Part shown: positions 7,241 to 16,960 of the stretch, piece by piece | How positions within the stretch are numbered: position 1 is the first letter of the stretch | Layout: each line of letters begins with the position of its first letter | Assembly (NCBI GenBank): GCA_029256725.1 | Contig: JAQSXJ010000054.1 | Location: 1 to 34,054 of the forward strand | Direction of reading: 5' to 3' | Length of the DNA: 34,054 bases | From: Anaerocolumna sp. | GTDB lineage: Bacteria > Bacillota > Clostridia > Lachnospirales > Lachnospiraceae | The notes under the pieces: generated by a model | Told to the model about the DNA's origin: nothing | The model's input: only the letters and a program-made list of their open reading frames with translations | The model's database searches: none | Program-made: the position numbers and the translations under genes

Positions 7241-9625
7241 ATGACGGAGAAAACCAAAACCTATTTAACCGACAATGAGCTAAAGAAAATCAATGCTTAT
7301 TGGAGTGCCTGCAATTATCTTGCGGCCGGTATGATTTATCTCAAAGATAATCCCTTATTAAAGCAGCCTTTGAAAGCAGAACATGTAAAGAGCAGACTAT
7401 TAGGTCACTGGGGAACCAGTCCCGGATTATCTTTTTCCTATGTACACCTTAACCGATTGATTAATAAATATGATTTAAATATGATTTTCATCGCCGGCCC
7501 CGGCCACGGAGCTCCCGGTGTTCTTGCACCCGGATATCTGGAAGGCGGTTATACAGAAGTTTACCCCGATAAGAGTGAAGACGAAGAAGGCTTAAAGAAA
7601 TTCTTTAAACAGTTCTCCTTCCCCGGCGGTATCGGAAGCCATTGTACTCCGGAGACCCCCGGCTCTATACATGAAGGCGGTGAGCTTGGCTACAGCCTTT
7701 CCCATGCTTACGGTGCAGCCTTTGACAATCCCGATCTGATCGTTGCTGCTGTTGTAGGTGACGGAGAAGCAGAAACCGGACCTCTGGCTACCTCCTGGCA
7801 TTCTAATAAATTTGTTAACCCTGCAAGAGACGGTGCCGTACTTCCTATTCTTCATTTAAATGGCTATAAAATTGCTAACCCTACCTTACTTGCAAGAATC
7901 AGCCACGAAGAGCTGGAATGCCTGTTCAAAGGCTATGGTTACAATCCATACTTTGTAGAGGGTGATGATCCTGCCCTTATGCACAACGCCATGGCAGAAG
8001 CTATGGAAAGCGCTATTCTGGAAATCAAGGCTATTCAGAAGGAAGCACGGACCACCGGTAAAATAACCAGACCCAGATGGCCTATGATCATCTTAAGATC
8101 CCCCAAAGGCTGGACCGGCCCTAAGGTGGTTGACGGACAGAAAGTAGAAGGCTTCTGGCGCGCTCATCAGGTTCCTTTATCCGGAATCCATGAGAATCCC
8201 GAGCATTTAAAAATGCTGGAGGACTGGCTTAAGAGCTATCATCCGGAAGAATTATTTGATGAAGAAGGTAAGCTGATTGCCGACTTAAAAGAGCTGGCAC
8301 CCAAAGGAAACCGCAGAATGAGTGCCAATCCGATAACCAACGGTGGTCTGTTAAGAAAAGATCTTCGTATGCCAGACTTTAAGAATTACAGCGTCAAGGT
8401 TGAGAAACCCGGCTGCTCCGAATATGAGAACACTAAGCCCTTAGGTGAGCTGTTAAGAGATATCTTCCGCAACAACCCTGAGAACTTCCGTATGTTCGGC
8501 CCCGATGAGACCTCCTCAAACAGGCTTACTGCCGTTTATGACGTCAGCAAAAAGGCTTGGATGGCTGATTATTATGACGAGGACATCACGGACGGCAGTG
8601 AGATGACCGTTGATGGTAAAGTAATGGAGATGTTAAGTGAACATACACTGGTAGGATGGCTGGAAGGTTATCTCTTAACCGGGCGTCACGGCTTCTTCCA
8701 TACCTATGAAGCTTTCTCCCATGTTATTGACTCCATGTTCAATCAGCATGCAAAATGGCTTGATATCTGTAAACATGAGATATTATGGCGTTCTCCTATC
8801 GCTTCTGAGAACATCCTGTTATCCTCAACCGTTTGGCGTCAGGATCATAACGGTTTCTCCCATCAGGATCCCGGCTTCTTAGACGTAGTTACCAACAAAA
8901 GCCCAGAAGTAGTTCGTATCTATCTTCCACCGGATGTTAACTGCTTACTATCTACCATGGATCACTGCTTAAGAAGTACCGGTTATGTAAATGTTATCGT
9001 AGCTGATAAGCAAAAGCACATGCAGTATTTAAGCATTGATGATGCTGTGAAGCATTGCACCAAAGGTATCGGAATCTGGGATTGGGCAAGCAATGATAAC
9101 AATACCGATGAACCGGACCTTGTAATGGCCTGCTGCGGTGATATCCCTACCAAGGAAGCTCTGGCTGCAACTGCCATCCTTCGCGAAGAATTCCCGGATA
9201 TCAAGATCAGATTTATCAATATTGTGGATCTGATGAAACTTATGTCTTCCTCCGAGCATCCTCACGGACTTACTGACGAGGAATTCAATTCTTTATTCAC
9301 AAAGGACAAGCCGGTTATCCTGAATTTCCACGGATATCCTTCCTTAATCCACAAGCTGTGCTTTAAGAGAAGCAATCCTCATAGAATCCAGGTTCACGGA
9401 TACCATGAGAAAGGTAATATAAACACTCCTCTGGAACTTGCTATCCAGAATAAGATCGACCGTTTCAACCTGGTGATCGATGCCGTTGACAATATTCCTA
9501 CTCTGGGCTCTAAAGGTTCTCATGTTCGTGAGAAGATGAAGAACACTATTATTGAGAATCTTGAGTATGCATATACCTACGGTATTGATAAGGACAAAAT
9601 CCTGAACTGGGAATGGCCTTTTTAA
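7241..9625 (+). CDS. xfp: Xylulose-5-phosphate/fructose-6-phosphate phosphoketolase
   Basis: Thiamine-diphosphate enzyme that splits xylulose 5-phosphate (and often fructose 6-phosphate) with phosphate into acetyl phosphate plus a triose or tetrose phosphate. Acetyl phosphate then feeds acetate and ATP formation. The 794 residues match the family's usual length. Signatures seen: [10 protein letters not shown] (53-62), GPGHGAPG (86-93), [14 protein letters not shown] (143-156), the ThDP/Mg motif GDGEAETG (173-180) with ATSWHSNKF after it, and [12 protein letters not shown] in the second half. It is monocistronic, with its own promoter and a strong terminator. Whether fructose 6-phosphate is also used cannot be read from the sequence. 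Confidence 0.96.
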   Translation: MTEKTKTYLTDNELKKINAYWSACNYLAAGMIYLKDNPLLKQPLKAEHVKSRLLGHWGTSPGLSFSYVHLNRLINKYDLNMIFIAGPGHGAPGVLAPGYLEGGYTEVYPDKSEDEEGLKKFFKQFSFPGGIGSHCTPETPGSIHEGGELGYSLSHAYGAAFDNPDLIVAAVVGDGEAETGPLATSWHSNKFVNPARDGAVLPILHLNGYKIANPTLLARISHEELECLFKGYGYNPYFVEGDDPALMHNAMAEAMESAILEIKAIQKEARTTGKITRPRWPMIILRSPKGWTGPKVVDGQKVEGFWRAHQVPLSGIHENPEHLKMLEDWLKSYHPEELFDEEGKLIADLKELAPKGNRRMSANPITNGGLLRKDLRMPDFKNYSVKVEKPGCSEYENTKPLGELLRDIFRNNPENFRMFGPDETSSNRLTAVYDVSKKAWMADYYDEDITDGSEMTVDGKVMEMLSEHTLVGWLEGYLLTGRHGFFHTYEAFSHVIDSMFNQHAKWLDICKHEILWRSPIASENILLSSTVWRQDHNGFSHQDPGFLDVVTNKSPEVVRIYLPPDVNCLLSTMDHCLRSTGYVNVIVADKQKHMQYLSIDDAVKHCTKGIGIWDWASNDNNTDEPDLVMACCGDIPTKEALAATAILREEFPDIKIRFINIVDLMKLMSSSEHPHGLTDEEFNSLFTKDKPVILNFHGYPSLIHKLCFKRSNPHRIQVHGYHEKGNINTPLELAIQNKIDRFNLVIDAVDNIPTLGSKGSHVREKMKNTIIENLEYAYTYGIDKDKILNWEWPF

Positions 9626-9640
9626 GAATATATAGATAAG

Positions 9641-9681
9641 ACAAGAAGCTGCCCTTAACCTACGTGGGGGCAGCTTCTTGT
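9641..9681 (+). terminator. Intrinsic terminator of xfp
   Basis: ACAAGAAGCTGCCC pairs perfectly with GGGCAGCTTCTTGT (14 bp), followed by TTGTTTCT. It begins 15 nt past the xfp stop. Confidence 0.9.
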
Positions 9682-9726
9682 TTGTTTCTAAGAATCCTTT
9701 TCACTTTAGAATAATTTTCATTATAT

Positions 9727-9802
9727 AATCTTTTTCATTTTAAATCTTTTTCATTTTAAATCTTTCTCTTAATCTTTCTCATTATAAACTTTTTCATTTT
9801 TA
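9727..9802. repeat. T-rich direct repeats downstream of valS
   Basis: About five imperfect copies of a 16-bp unit close to AATCTTTTTCATTTTA; the first two are exact. They sit between the xfp terminator and the valS stop, where they would form an A/G-rich 3' region of the valS transcript. The remainder of 9682-9946 holds no gene. Confidence 0.7.
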
Positions 9803-9946
9803 TCTTAAATTCTTTCTTCTAATCTAATTACTGATATAATTCCACGTTAAATTTAGATGGAACTTATAACGATACTAATATCCGATATACGGCAAAAAGA
9901 TTCCTTTTATATAAAATTAATATTACCTATTCGTTATACCATACCA

Positions 9947-12262
9947 TTAATTTCTTATAATTATCTTCTTGGCACTTGTGCAGGCTTTGATATCCTTTTC
10001 CGACTGCTGAAAGAACTTCACTAAATAGGCAGGACAGGTTATAACCAGCTCTTCCATTTCCTCTTTCATTGACAACTGCTGTTCTGCCTTTCTCTTTCTA
10101 ACCTCTCCGATTACAGCTTGCAGACGCTGACCAAATTCTGCGATTGTACTGTCACTTTTGTCAGTCTTCCATAAGGTCTGGTGTATGGATACAGCCCCAC
10201 CCTCTTTACGATAAAATTGCTGGTAGATATAGTCCGTCATATGAGGTGTATAGATGGCATAAAGCTTAAGAATACCGTACAGGCTGTGATACAATGCATA
10301 TTGTCCGGAACTCCGCTCTTCCCATCCATGCTTTTCAGGCTGATACAAGCGTTCTTTTACAATCTCTATATAATAATCACAGAAATCCTTCCAGAATAAC
10401 TCATCGATCAGATGCCTTGCCTGACCGATTTCATACTGGTCAAGAAGCTTTTCTGCATTTGCTGTTGTTTCACTTACTCTTTGCAAGATCCATTTATCCG
10501 CAGGCAGAAGTTCAGTCTTTGCAGTGTCTTCATAATCCTCAAGATGCATAAAAGCAAATTTAGCCGCGTTATATAATTTAGTAAGGAAGCGCTTTGATAC
10601 CTTTAAATCCTCTTCCTCAAAAAAGGTATCCGTTCCCAGCTTGGCACCGGCAGTCCAGTATCTTATCGCATCGGCAGAATGAGTTTCAATAAGCTGTACC
10701 GGGGAAAGAACCGCATTGTTCTTGGATTTGCTGATCTTCTCCCCTCGTCCTGCCAGTACGAAACCGCTTATCATAATGTCCTTCCAGGGAATCTTCCCAG
10801 TATGGTATAAGCTCTTTACAATGGTGTAAAAGGCCCAGGTACGGATGATTTCATGAGCCTGGCTTCTCATACCCATGGGCAGCAGTTCTGCGGTTTGGTC
10901 TTCCTCCTCTCCATAGCCTGCATTAATCAGAGGGGTTACTGACGAGGTTGCCCAGGTATCAAATACAGCTGTCTCTGCATGATATTCCTTACAGCCGCAA
11001 CTGCAAGGCTTGCGGGGTTTATCCTCCAGAGGATTAACAGGTAACTGCTCCTCTTCTGCCAGTAGCGGACTTCCGCACTCTTTACAATACCACAACGGAA
11101 AAGGTACGCCAAAATTCCTTTGCCTTGAAATACACCAATCCCATTTCAGATTCTCTACCCATATCCGGTAGCGATTCTTCATGTGTTCCGGATACCAGTT
11201 AATCTCATCGGCTGCCTTAAGAAAACGTTCCTTCTCCGTCATAATATCAATATACCATTGAGCAGAGGGAAGGATTTCAATTTCTGTTCCGCACCTTTCG
11301 TGAACGGCAACGGTATGGGTAATATCCTCTTTCTTTCTAATCAGACCGTTCTCTTCCAATAGCCTTACGATCTCAGCTCTGGCTTTTTTTATGCTAAGAT
11401 TACTGATAAAAGGAACCTCAGAAGATATTCTTCCGTTTTCCGTTATAACTTTCTTAAAGGGAAGATTATGTTTCTGATACCACTCCACATCTGTACTGTC
11501 ACCAAAAGTAGCACACATAACCGCTCCTGTTCCCTTCTCCTTCTCCGCCTGTTCATCTGCAAGAATGGGAATCCAGAAATCATACAAAGGCACCTTTGCC
11601 TTCTGCCCGATAAGCTGCTTATAACGTTCATCCTCCGGGTTTACGAAAATAGATACACAACCATAGAGTAACTCCGGTCTTGTGGTAGCTATGATAAGCG
11701 GTGAACTATCTGTTTGAAAGGTCAGGTAATGAAAGGAGGATTCGGTATCTTTCGTCTCTAACTCTGCCTGGGCTATGGAGGTTTGGCATTCCGTACACCA
11801 GTGTACGGGGGATTCCTTAAGATACGCCTTCTTTGCTTTTACCAGATTAAGAAAAGAGCGCTGAGAGATTCTCTGGGTCCGCTGTGAGATTGTCTGGTAT
11901 TCCAAAGACCAGTCAACACTAAAGCCAAGACTCTTCCACATAGCTTTAAACTCTTCTTCGTATCCCTTTACCGTATCCATACATTTTCTGTTATACTCTG
12001 TCCTGCTCAACTCACCGGGTTTTATTTTTTGAACCTTTTCTACCAGCCGTTCTGTCGGCAGGCCGTTATCGTCAAAGCCGAAGGGGTAGAATACGTCAAA
12101 GCCCTGCATTCTCTTATAGCGGGCTATCATTTCCGCCTGGGTGTAGGAAAAAACATGGCCTATATGGAGACTTCCGCTAACTGTAGGCGGCGGCGTATCA
12201 ATTGAGAAGACAAGCTCCTGCATTTCTTTTTCCGCAGTCTTAAAATCATACTTCTTATCCAT
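9947..12262 (-). CDS. valS: Valyl-tRNA synthetase, archaeal/Rickettsia-like form
   Basis: Class I synthetase that charges tRNA-Val. It has HIGH at residues 33-36 (PPPTVSGSLHIGHVFSYTQ), the segment FGFDDNGLPTERLVEK, and a CP1 editing domain with IATTRPELLYG (191-201) and GTGAVMCATFGDSTD. KISKS lies at 509-513. Cys pairs (WCTEC near 156-159, CKEC near 393-396, CSCGC near 420-424) suggest zinc ribbons. At 771 residues it is about 100 shorter than the standard bacterial ValRS and lacks the C-terminal coiled-coil arm. The PPPTVSGSLH wording matches the archaeal/Rickettsia type and not PPNVTG-type bacterial ValRS. AGGAGG lies seven nt before the ATG. A T-box leader controls it. Whether it is the only ValRS in the genome cannot be seen here. 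Confidence 0.92.
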   Translation of the reverse strand: MDKKYDFKTAEKEMQELVFSIDTPPPTVSGSLHIGHVFSYTQAEMIARYKRMQGFDVFYPFGFDDNGLPTERLVEKVQKIKPGELSRTEYNRKCMDTVKGYEEEFKAMWKSLGFSVDWSLEYQTISQRTQRISQRSFLNLVKAKKAYLKESPVHWCTECQTSIAQAELETKDTESSFHYLTFQTDSSPLIIATTRPELLYGCVSIFVNPEDERYKQLIGQKAKVPLYDFWIPILADEQAEKEKGTGAVMCATFGDSTDVEWYQKHNLPFKKVITENGRISSEVPFISNLSIKKARAEIVRLLEENGLIRKKEDITHTVAVHERCGTEIEILPSAQWYIDIMTEKERFLKAADEINWYPEHMKNRYRIWVENLKWDWCISRQRNFGVPFPLWYCKECGSPLLAEEEQLPVNPLEDKPRKPCSCGCKEYHAETAVFDTWATSSVTPLINAGYGEEEDQTAELLPMGMRSQAHEIIRTWAFYTIVKSLYHTGKIPWKDIMISGFVLAGRGEKISKSKNNAVLSPVQLIETHSADAIRYWTAGAKLGTDTFFEEEDLKVSKRFLTKLYNAAKFAFMHLEDYEDTAKTELLPADKWILQRVSETTANAEKLLDQYEIGQARHLIDELFWKDFCDYYIEIVKERLYQPEKHGWEERSSGQYALYHSLYGILKLYAIYTPHMTDYIYQQFYRKEGGAVSIHQTLWKTDKSDSTIAEFGQRLQAVIGEVRKRKAEQQLSMKEEMEELVITCPAYLVKFFQQSEKDIKACTSAKKIIIRN

Positions 12263-12382
12263 TCTGAATCCTCCTGTTATTATGCATAGCTGAAATGTTC
12301 TTTTCTTTGAACCAGAAATCTTTCTTTTCTTAGTTTCGCGCTGACCTGACAGTTATGCTGGTGTTACAAAACAGACAAAAAA

Positions 12383-12414
12383 CGCCCTAAGCAAATAAAT
12401 AATTGCTTAGGGCG
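12383..12414 (-). terminator. T-box terminator hairpin
   Basis: CGCCCTAAGCAA pairs perfectly with TTGCTTAGGGCG (12 bp, 8-nt loop). A TTTTTT run follows on the minus strand. Its upstream arm competes with the T-box antiterminator. Confidence 0.93.
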
Positions 12415-12650
12415 AAACGTGTCCGTGGTACCACCTAATTTCAGAATAGAATTCTGCTCTCATACAATACGGGAACGAATAAAGGTTCCGATATCGCTTT
12501 CCCTGATAACGGTGGAAATCTCCGTTGGAGTCTACTTAAAAATAATATTTTTGTTCGATCCAAAGCTCAAAGGCTACTTCCATGTTCCCATCACGAAGAT
12601 TTTCACCAGCCATCTTCTCTCTGTTCATCCGGAATAACATGTACTCCTCC
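12383..12650 (-). promoter_or_regulatory. T-box leader of valS, likely GUA (Val) specifier
   Basis: The minus strand shows the T-box core AGGTGGTACCACG (around 12423-12437), directly followed by the terminator arm. Stem I elements are also visible: the AGTA motif near 12641, AGAGAGAAGATGGCTGGTG near 12606-12623, and a specifier-loop segment GAA-GTA-GCC near 12573-12582, which reads as Val codon GUA. Uncharged tRNA-Val pairing here would favour antitermination and valS expression. A TTGACA -35-like box lies at 12674-12679, but no convincing -10 follows it at normal spacing. Confidence 0.93.
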
Positions 12651-12839
12651 TCGTCATGCATAACAGAAAAAAATGTCAAGGGTTATTCTTTGTGGCTGAT
12701 AATTTCAATCTCACAATAGTGTCCTAAGTATAATCATGTATACATAATATTATCATAATACCTGTCATAGCTATTTAACCTGTTTCCTGCCATACCATTC
12801 TGTACTGAAAATGTAATCTAACTACATTATAGATATTAA

Positions 12840-12872
12840 AAACTGGCTTTTAACTACTGCTTAAGCCAGTTT
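12840..12872 (-). terminator. Intrinsic terminator of the gabT transcript
   Basis: AAACTGGCTT pairs with AAGCCAGTTT (10 bp). On the minus strand the stem is followed by TTAATATC after a TTTTT run. It lies about 40 nt past the gabT stop. The rest of the gap up to the T-box region (12651-12908) shows no gene. Confidence 0.75.
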
Positions 12873-12908
12873 AAAGTAGTACTTCTATTTTAGAATGAAT
12901 AACACTCT

Positions 12909-14258
12909 CTACCGGCAGGCCTTCACGGCATTATAAAGAATCTCAATCCCGCAGTCCAGCTGTTCATCTGTCACCACCAACGGACACAGGAAACGAATGA
13001 CATTGGAATAGGTTCCTGCGCTTTCCACAATAAGCCCATGCTTGGCACAATAATCAACGATATCCGATACCAGTCTTGGATTGGGTGATTTACTCTTTTT
13101 ATCGATGACAAATTCTATACCGGTCATACATCCGATACCTCTTACATCCCCAATTTCTTCATACTCTTCCTGCCACAAATGAAAGGCTCCTTTCACTTTC
13201 GCTGCAATTTCCAATGAACGGGCACACAGATTGTCTCTTTCTATAATTTCAATTACCTTTAAGGCAGCGGCACAGGCAAGGGCGTTACCCCCATAAGTTC
13301 CTCCGATTATGCCGTTCTTTACTCCATCAAAAATCTCAGCCGAAGCGGTTATGGCACTTAACGGCACTCCTCCCGCAATTGACTTGGCAGTAGCAATAAT
13401 ATCAGGTGCAGCTCCTGCCTCTTCCCAATAATTAGACACAAACATTCTTCCTGACCTGGCAAAACCAGTCTGAACCTCATCTGCTACCAGAAGAATCCCC
13501 TTTTCGTCACAGATTCTTCTGACAGCCTTAACCCATTCAATTGGTGCTGGAACAAATCCGCCTTCACCCTGAACAGGCTCCATTACAATGGCAGCTATGT
13601 GTTCAGCAGGTGAAGCCTCCTCAAATACCCTCATTAATTTCTCAATATAATATGCTATAGCACTATCCTCACTATATCCTTCAGGTCCACGGTATAGGTA
13701 AGGAAACTCTGCTCTGTATATACCATCCGGAAAAGGTCCAAGGCCTGATGCATAGGCCTTCTTTGCCGTCATGGTGGAAGCAAGTAAGGTCCTGCCGTGA
13801 AAAGCTCCGGAAAATACAATGACATTCGGTCTTCCGGTATAGGACTTTGCCACTTTCACTGCATTCTCAATAGCTTCTGCACCTGAATTTGCAAACATGG
13901 TCTTTCTTTTGGCAGACTTAACAGGAACAATTTCGTTCATCTTTTCGGCAAGTTTAATATAACCCTCATGCGTTACAATGTTCATCATTGCATGGAAGTA
14001 TTTTTCAGACTGCCCAATTACTGCTTCTATCAGCTCGGGATGGCTGTATCCAATATTTAATACTCCGACACCGCCTACCCAGTCAAGGAATATATTCCCG
14101 TCCACATCTTCTAACATTGCCCCTTCCCCTCTGCTGATTACACAGGGATACACCGATTTGATAGCACTGGGCACTGACTCACTTCTTCTCTCCAATATGG
14201 CCCTGGCCTTGGGACCGGGCAGCGGGGTATTTATTTTAGGTAAAGCATTTTTTAGCAT
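12909..14258 (-). CDS. gabT: Class III aminotransferase, GabT-like (4-aminobutyrate or related omega-amine)
   Basis: PLP-dependent fold-type I omega-aminotransferase, 449 residues, full length. Seen: NSGAEAIENAVKVAK (124-138) for cofactor phosphate binding, GAFHGRTL (151-158), IVMEPVQGEGG (224-234), DEVQTGFARSG (260-270) with the ring-stacking Asp, and the Schiff-base Lys292 in ATAKSIAGGVP. The opening GPKARAILERR is typical of GabT. It probably moves the amino group of GABA, or of 5-aminovalerate or beta-alanine, to 2-oxoglutarate or pyruvate. The iron alcohol dehydrogenase upstream could reduce the resulting semialdehyde. GGGAGG five nt before the ATG fixes the start. A 291-nt gap separates it from the dehydrogenase, so it may have its own promoter. 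Substrate is inference. Confidence 0.82.
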   Translation of the reverse strand: MLKNALPKINTPLPGPKARAILERRSESVPSAIKSVYPCVISRGEGAMLEDVDGNIFLDWVGGVGVLNIGYSHPELIEAVIGQSEKYFHAMMNIVTHEGYIKLAEKMNEIVPVKSAKRKTMFANSGAEAIENAVKVAKSYTGRPNVIVFSGAFHGRTLLASTMTAKKAYASGLGPFPDGIYRAEFPYLYRGPEGYSEDSAIAYYIEKLMRVFEEASPAEHIAAIVMEPVQGEGGFVPAPIEWVKAVRRICDEKGILLVADEVQTGFARSGRMFVSNYWEEAGAAPDIIATAKSIAGGVPLSAITASAEIFDGVKNGIIGGTYGGNALACAAALKVIEIIERDNLCARSLEIAAKVKGAFHLWQEEYEEIGDVRGIGCMTGIEFVIDKKSKSPNPRLVSDIVDYCAKHGLIVESAGTYSNVIRFLCPLVVTDEQLDCGIEILYNAVKACR

Positions 14259-14549
14259 ATATTCCTCCCTTTCTGCGTTTTTTTGCGCATGACAAACAAA
14301 CAGGATTTTGTAAATAATTCTCCGTTTTTGCCGTTATTTTATATGATATACTTAAACGTAATTATCCTATTATGCTTATACTGGACATTTTTTCAACTAT
14401 ATGTGAACCTTGGTTTCCTCTTCCTGTTAAATCTTGGATTTCTCTCCCTTATAAAAATGGTGATTTAAAATGTTTCTATATCTGGAAGAGGTAAAACTAA
14501 ATTCAACTTAATATTAGCACTCGTTAAGACCTCTTAATTAACCTTATGT

Positions 14550-15680
14550 TTATAATGCTTTTCTGAATATCTCTCTTATTTCCTCCGGTGTAAAGACCAC
14601 CGGATGGTTAGCGATACTTGGCGCTGATACCTTCAGGCAATTTTCAGTAAGCCACTCCAGATCCTTTTCCTTAACCCCCATATCTCCAAGGGTTTCTGTA
14701 AGCTGTAGTTCTGATAAGAGCTTCTTGATAACAGATACAAAATCCTTTTCATCCCTGCCGCCAAGTATCCTGGATAACAGAAGGAATTTATCCGGTGCCC
14801 CCTGAATAGAGGCTTCATACACATAAGGTGCAAGTGCCGCTAAGCCCTTGCCATGCACAACATTTTTGAGTCCGCTTACCGGGTGTTCCATTCCGTGAAG
14901 AGCTGTTACCCCCGCTGTCCCTATAACCATTCCTCCAAGGGTACTGGCAAGGCATAATTGATCCCAGCTGTCCAGATCTTCTGTATCCGCATAGAGTTTT
15001 GTAAGACTGCCCGCAGCAAGTCTTGCTCCTTCTAAGGCCATAATGTCTGTTAAGGGTTGTGAAATAGTAGAGATATAGGCATCCATGTTATGGCAGAGCG
15101 CATCAAAACCCACAGAAGCCAGCGTTTTCTTTGGCATGGTCTTCATAAGCAAAGGATCAATAATCGAACAGGTAGGAACAATAGCACTGCAGCGCAGGGA
15201 TTTCTTATCCAGCGTATCCGGGTTCGTCATAACGGCAAAGCCGTTTCCTTCGCTGCCTGTACCGCAGGTGGTGGGAACTGCAAGGACTGGAAGCGCCTTA
15301 TTACTGACTTTTCTTCCGTAAATGTACTCGTTTATATCTCCACCGTTTACGGACTGAAAAGCAATTCCTTTTGCTGCATCCAGGCTGCTGCCACCGCCAA
15401 GTGCAATCACCATATCACAGCCCTTAGAAAGCGCAAGTTCTGCACCTTCATAGACGGTGGTTGTCAGAGGATTTGGAGCCACTTTATCAAATATGCAAAA
15501 GGATACTCCACTTTTTTTCAGCAGTTCTTCTGTTTTCGCAAGTAACCCGGATTCCTTGGTGCTTCTCCCGCCAGTTACTATAAGTGCCCTTTTCCCAAGT
15601 GCTGCTGCCTTCTCTCCTATTAAGTCCGATTTTCTACGGCCGAATACCAGATTGACTGGCAGATGATATTGAAATTCCAT
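14550..15680 (-). CDS. Iron-type (group III) alcohol dehydrogenase
   Basis: NAD(P)-dependent alcohol/aldehyde oxidoreductase of the iron-ADH family. I start it at MEFQYHLPVNLVFG (ATG 15680, GGGAG seven nt upstream), 376 residues. A longer ORF start adds 12 residues without support. Seen: nucleotide-binding GGGS (95-98), PTTCGTGSE (136-144), and metal ligands Asp193 and His197 (GFDALCH), His262 and His276 (LHGMEHPVSG, then VHGKG). Next to a GabT-like aminotransferase and an amino acid importer it most likely reduces a semialdehyde to a hydroxy acid (for example 4-hydroxybutyrate). It does not resemble Clostridium kluyveri 4HbD closely from memory, so the substrate is open. Confidence 0.85.
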   Translation of the reverse strand: MEFQYHLPVNLVFGRRKSDLIGEKAAALGKRALIVTGGRSTKESGLLAKTEELLKKSGVSFCIFDKVAPNPLTTTVYEGAELALSKGCDMVIALGGGSSLDAAKGIAFQSVNGGDINEYIYGRKVSNKALPVLAVPTTCGTGSEGNGFAVMTNPDTLDKKSLRCSAIVPTCSIIDPLLMKTMPKKTLASVGFDALCHNMDAYISTISQPLTDIMALEGARLAAGSLTKLYADTEDLDSWDQLCLASTLGGMVIGTAGVTALHGMEHPVSGLKNVVHGKGLAALAPYVYEASIQGAPDKFLLLSRILGGRDEKDFVSVIKKLLSELQLTETLGDMGVKEKDLEWLTENCLKVSAPSIANHPVVFTPEEIREIFRKAL

Positions 15681-15725
15681 ATTTGGCTCCCATCTGCGTA
15701 CTTTACACGCGTACAAAATCAGGGC

Positions 15726-15826
15726 GAGTGAAAGAAGATTTCTCTCACTCTTTTACCCTCCTGCCACAAATAAGCTTGTGGCAGTTCCATAATTAATCAA
15801 TAAGCCAGAGGAAACTTTATTCCTCT
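15726..15826 (-). promoter_or_regulatory. Hairpin-rich leader upstream of the iron alcohol dehydrogenase
   Basis: Three inverted repeats lie in the 310-nt gap: AGAGGAA/TTCCTCT (15807-15826), TGCCACAA/TTGTGGCA (15762-15783), and GAGTGA/TCACTC (15726-15750). A TATAAT box is present on the minus strand near 15850. No riboswitch class is recognised. They may form a leader controlling the dehydrogenase and gabT. Confidence 0.35.
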
Positions 15827-15990
15827 TGAAGATATAGAGTTGTCATAAAATTATACACTTTTGTACCCAGAAGAGGGAAAAACTAAAAACTTTTAAACCA
15901 ACCTATCTGGATTATCTGCTGTGACATCCTTTTTTTATGAGTTTCTCGTAGACAGAAACAGGTAAACAGAAGTAGTCGTACTCCTGGTTC

Positions 15991-16908
15991 TTATTTCGTA
16001 TTTACTGTTTTACCATTCTGTACATCTACATAATAATCTTCCGTTAATCCATAATCTTTTAAAATACCCAGCAGAGTGCCATCTTCTTTCATCTCATTCA
16101 GGCACTTATTAACCTCTTCTAAAAAGGCTTTATCCTCAAAACGTAAAGCTGCACCAATCTGTCCGCTGGCTTCTGCTTCGTATGGGGATAAGAGCTTTAA
16201 TTTTAAGGAACTGTCAGCAGAAAGGGTATAACCTGCCACAATACCATCTGTAACCACAGCATCCACCTTACCCATGTTTACAGCAGTCATCAGGGTAGCC
16301 TGGTTATCATAAGCTTCCAGTCCTGCAATTCTTCCTTCATCAAGCCATTTCTGGGCAGTTTCATAAAAAGTGGTTCCGGGTTGTGCTCCTACTTTCTTAT
16401 CCTTCAGATCGTCTTTGCCTGCGATAGCAGAATCAACAGGAATTACAACTGCCTCACCTTCCTGATACCACTTATCTGTAAAGGCTGCTACTTTAAGTCT
16501 TTCATCCTTTACATACATGGCATCTACTACCATATCGATATTATTGTTGTTAAGCTCTACCAACAGGTTGGCAAAATCAACTACTTTCATCTGAATATCC
16601 GGGATTCCAAGCCGTTTGCAGATCTCACGAAGGATCTCAATATCAATACCCTCTAATTTACCTGTCTCCACATCAGTATAGGAAAAGGGAGCATCGTTGG
16701 AGGAACCAATTAAGATATAACCTTTTTCCTTAATCTTCTTTAACATATCGGATTCACCGGTGGAAGCCGTATCTTCTCCACTGGCTGCCGTATCTTCTCC
16801 AGAGGTCTGGGTATTATTGTCCTTAGTACTGCAGCCTGTGAGTACGGTAAAGGTCAATAAAAGTGTTAAGAGCAGTGTGAAACCTTTTCTCAGATTCATT
16901 TTCTTCAT
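15991..16908 (-). CDS. Amino acid ABC transporter substrate-binding lipoprotein (SBP_bac_3 family)
   Basis: Extracellular binding protein for a polar amino acid, 305 residues. The signal peptide ends in VLTGC with Cys26 as the lipid site, followed by a Thr/Ser/Glu linker. The family-3 binding fold begins KIKEKGYILIGSSNDAPFSY and contains GIDIEILREICKRLGI, DMVVDAMYVKDERLKVAAFTDKWY, GAQPGTTFYE and AVVTDGIVAG, the usual order in GlnH/TcyJ-like proteins. The ligand cannot be told. Context with an aminotransferase makes an amino acid or GABA-like compound plausible. The gene is last in the transporter order ATPase, small ORF, permease, binding protein. Confidence 0.9.
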   Translation of the reverse strand: MKKMNLRKGFTLLLTLLLTFTVLTGCSTKDNNTQTSGEDTAASGEDTASTGESDMLKKIKEKGYILIGSSNDAPFSYTDVETGKLEGIDIEILREICKRLGIPDIQMKVVDFANLLVELNNNNIDMVVDAMYVKDERLKVAAFTDKWYQEGEAVVIPVDSAIAGKDDLKDKKVGAQPGTTFYETAQKWLDEGRIAGLEAYDNQATLMTAVNMGKVDAVVTDGIVAGYTLSADSSLKLKLLSPYEAEASGQIGAALRFEDKAFLEEVNKCLNEMKEDGTLLGILKDYGLTEDYYVDVQNGKTVNTK

Positions 16909-16960
16909 AATCTTTCCCTCTTTCTTTCAGCATATTTTCTATTTTTATGGGTTACCAAAA

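Noticed and set aside
14283..14468. 61-codon plus-strand ORF with hydrophobic residues in the gabT-dehydrogenase gap
   Set aside because: No ribosome binding site or promoter, and the hydrophobicity follows from T-rich DNA. Left unannotated.
14514..14522. TTAGCACTC, identical to a CIRCE half-site
   Set aside because: The second arm GAGTGCTAA does not follow at 9 bp, and the nearest genes are not chaperones. A chance match.
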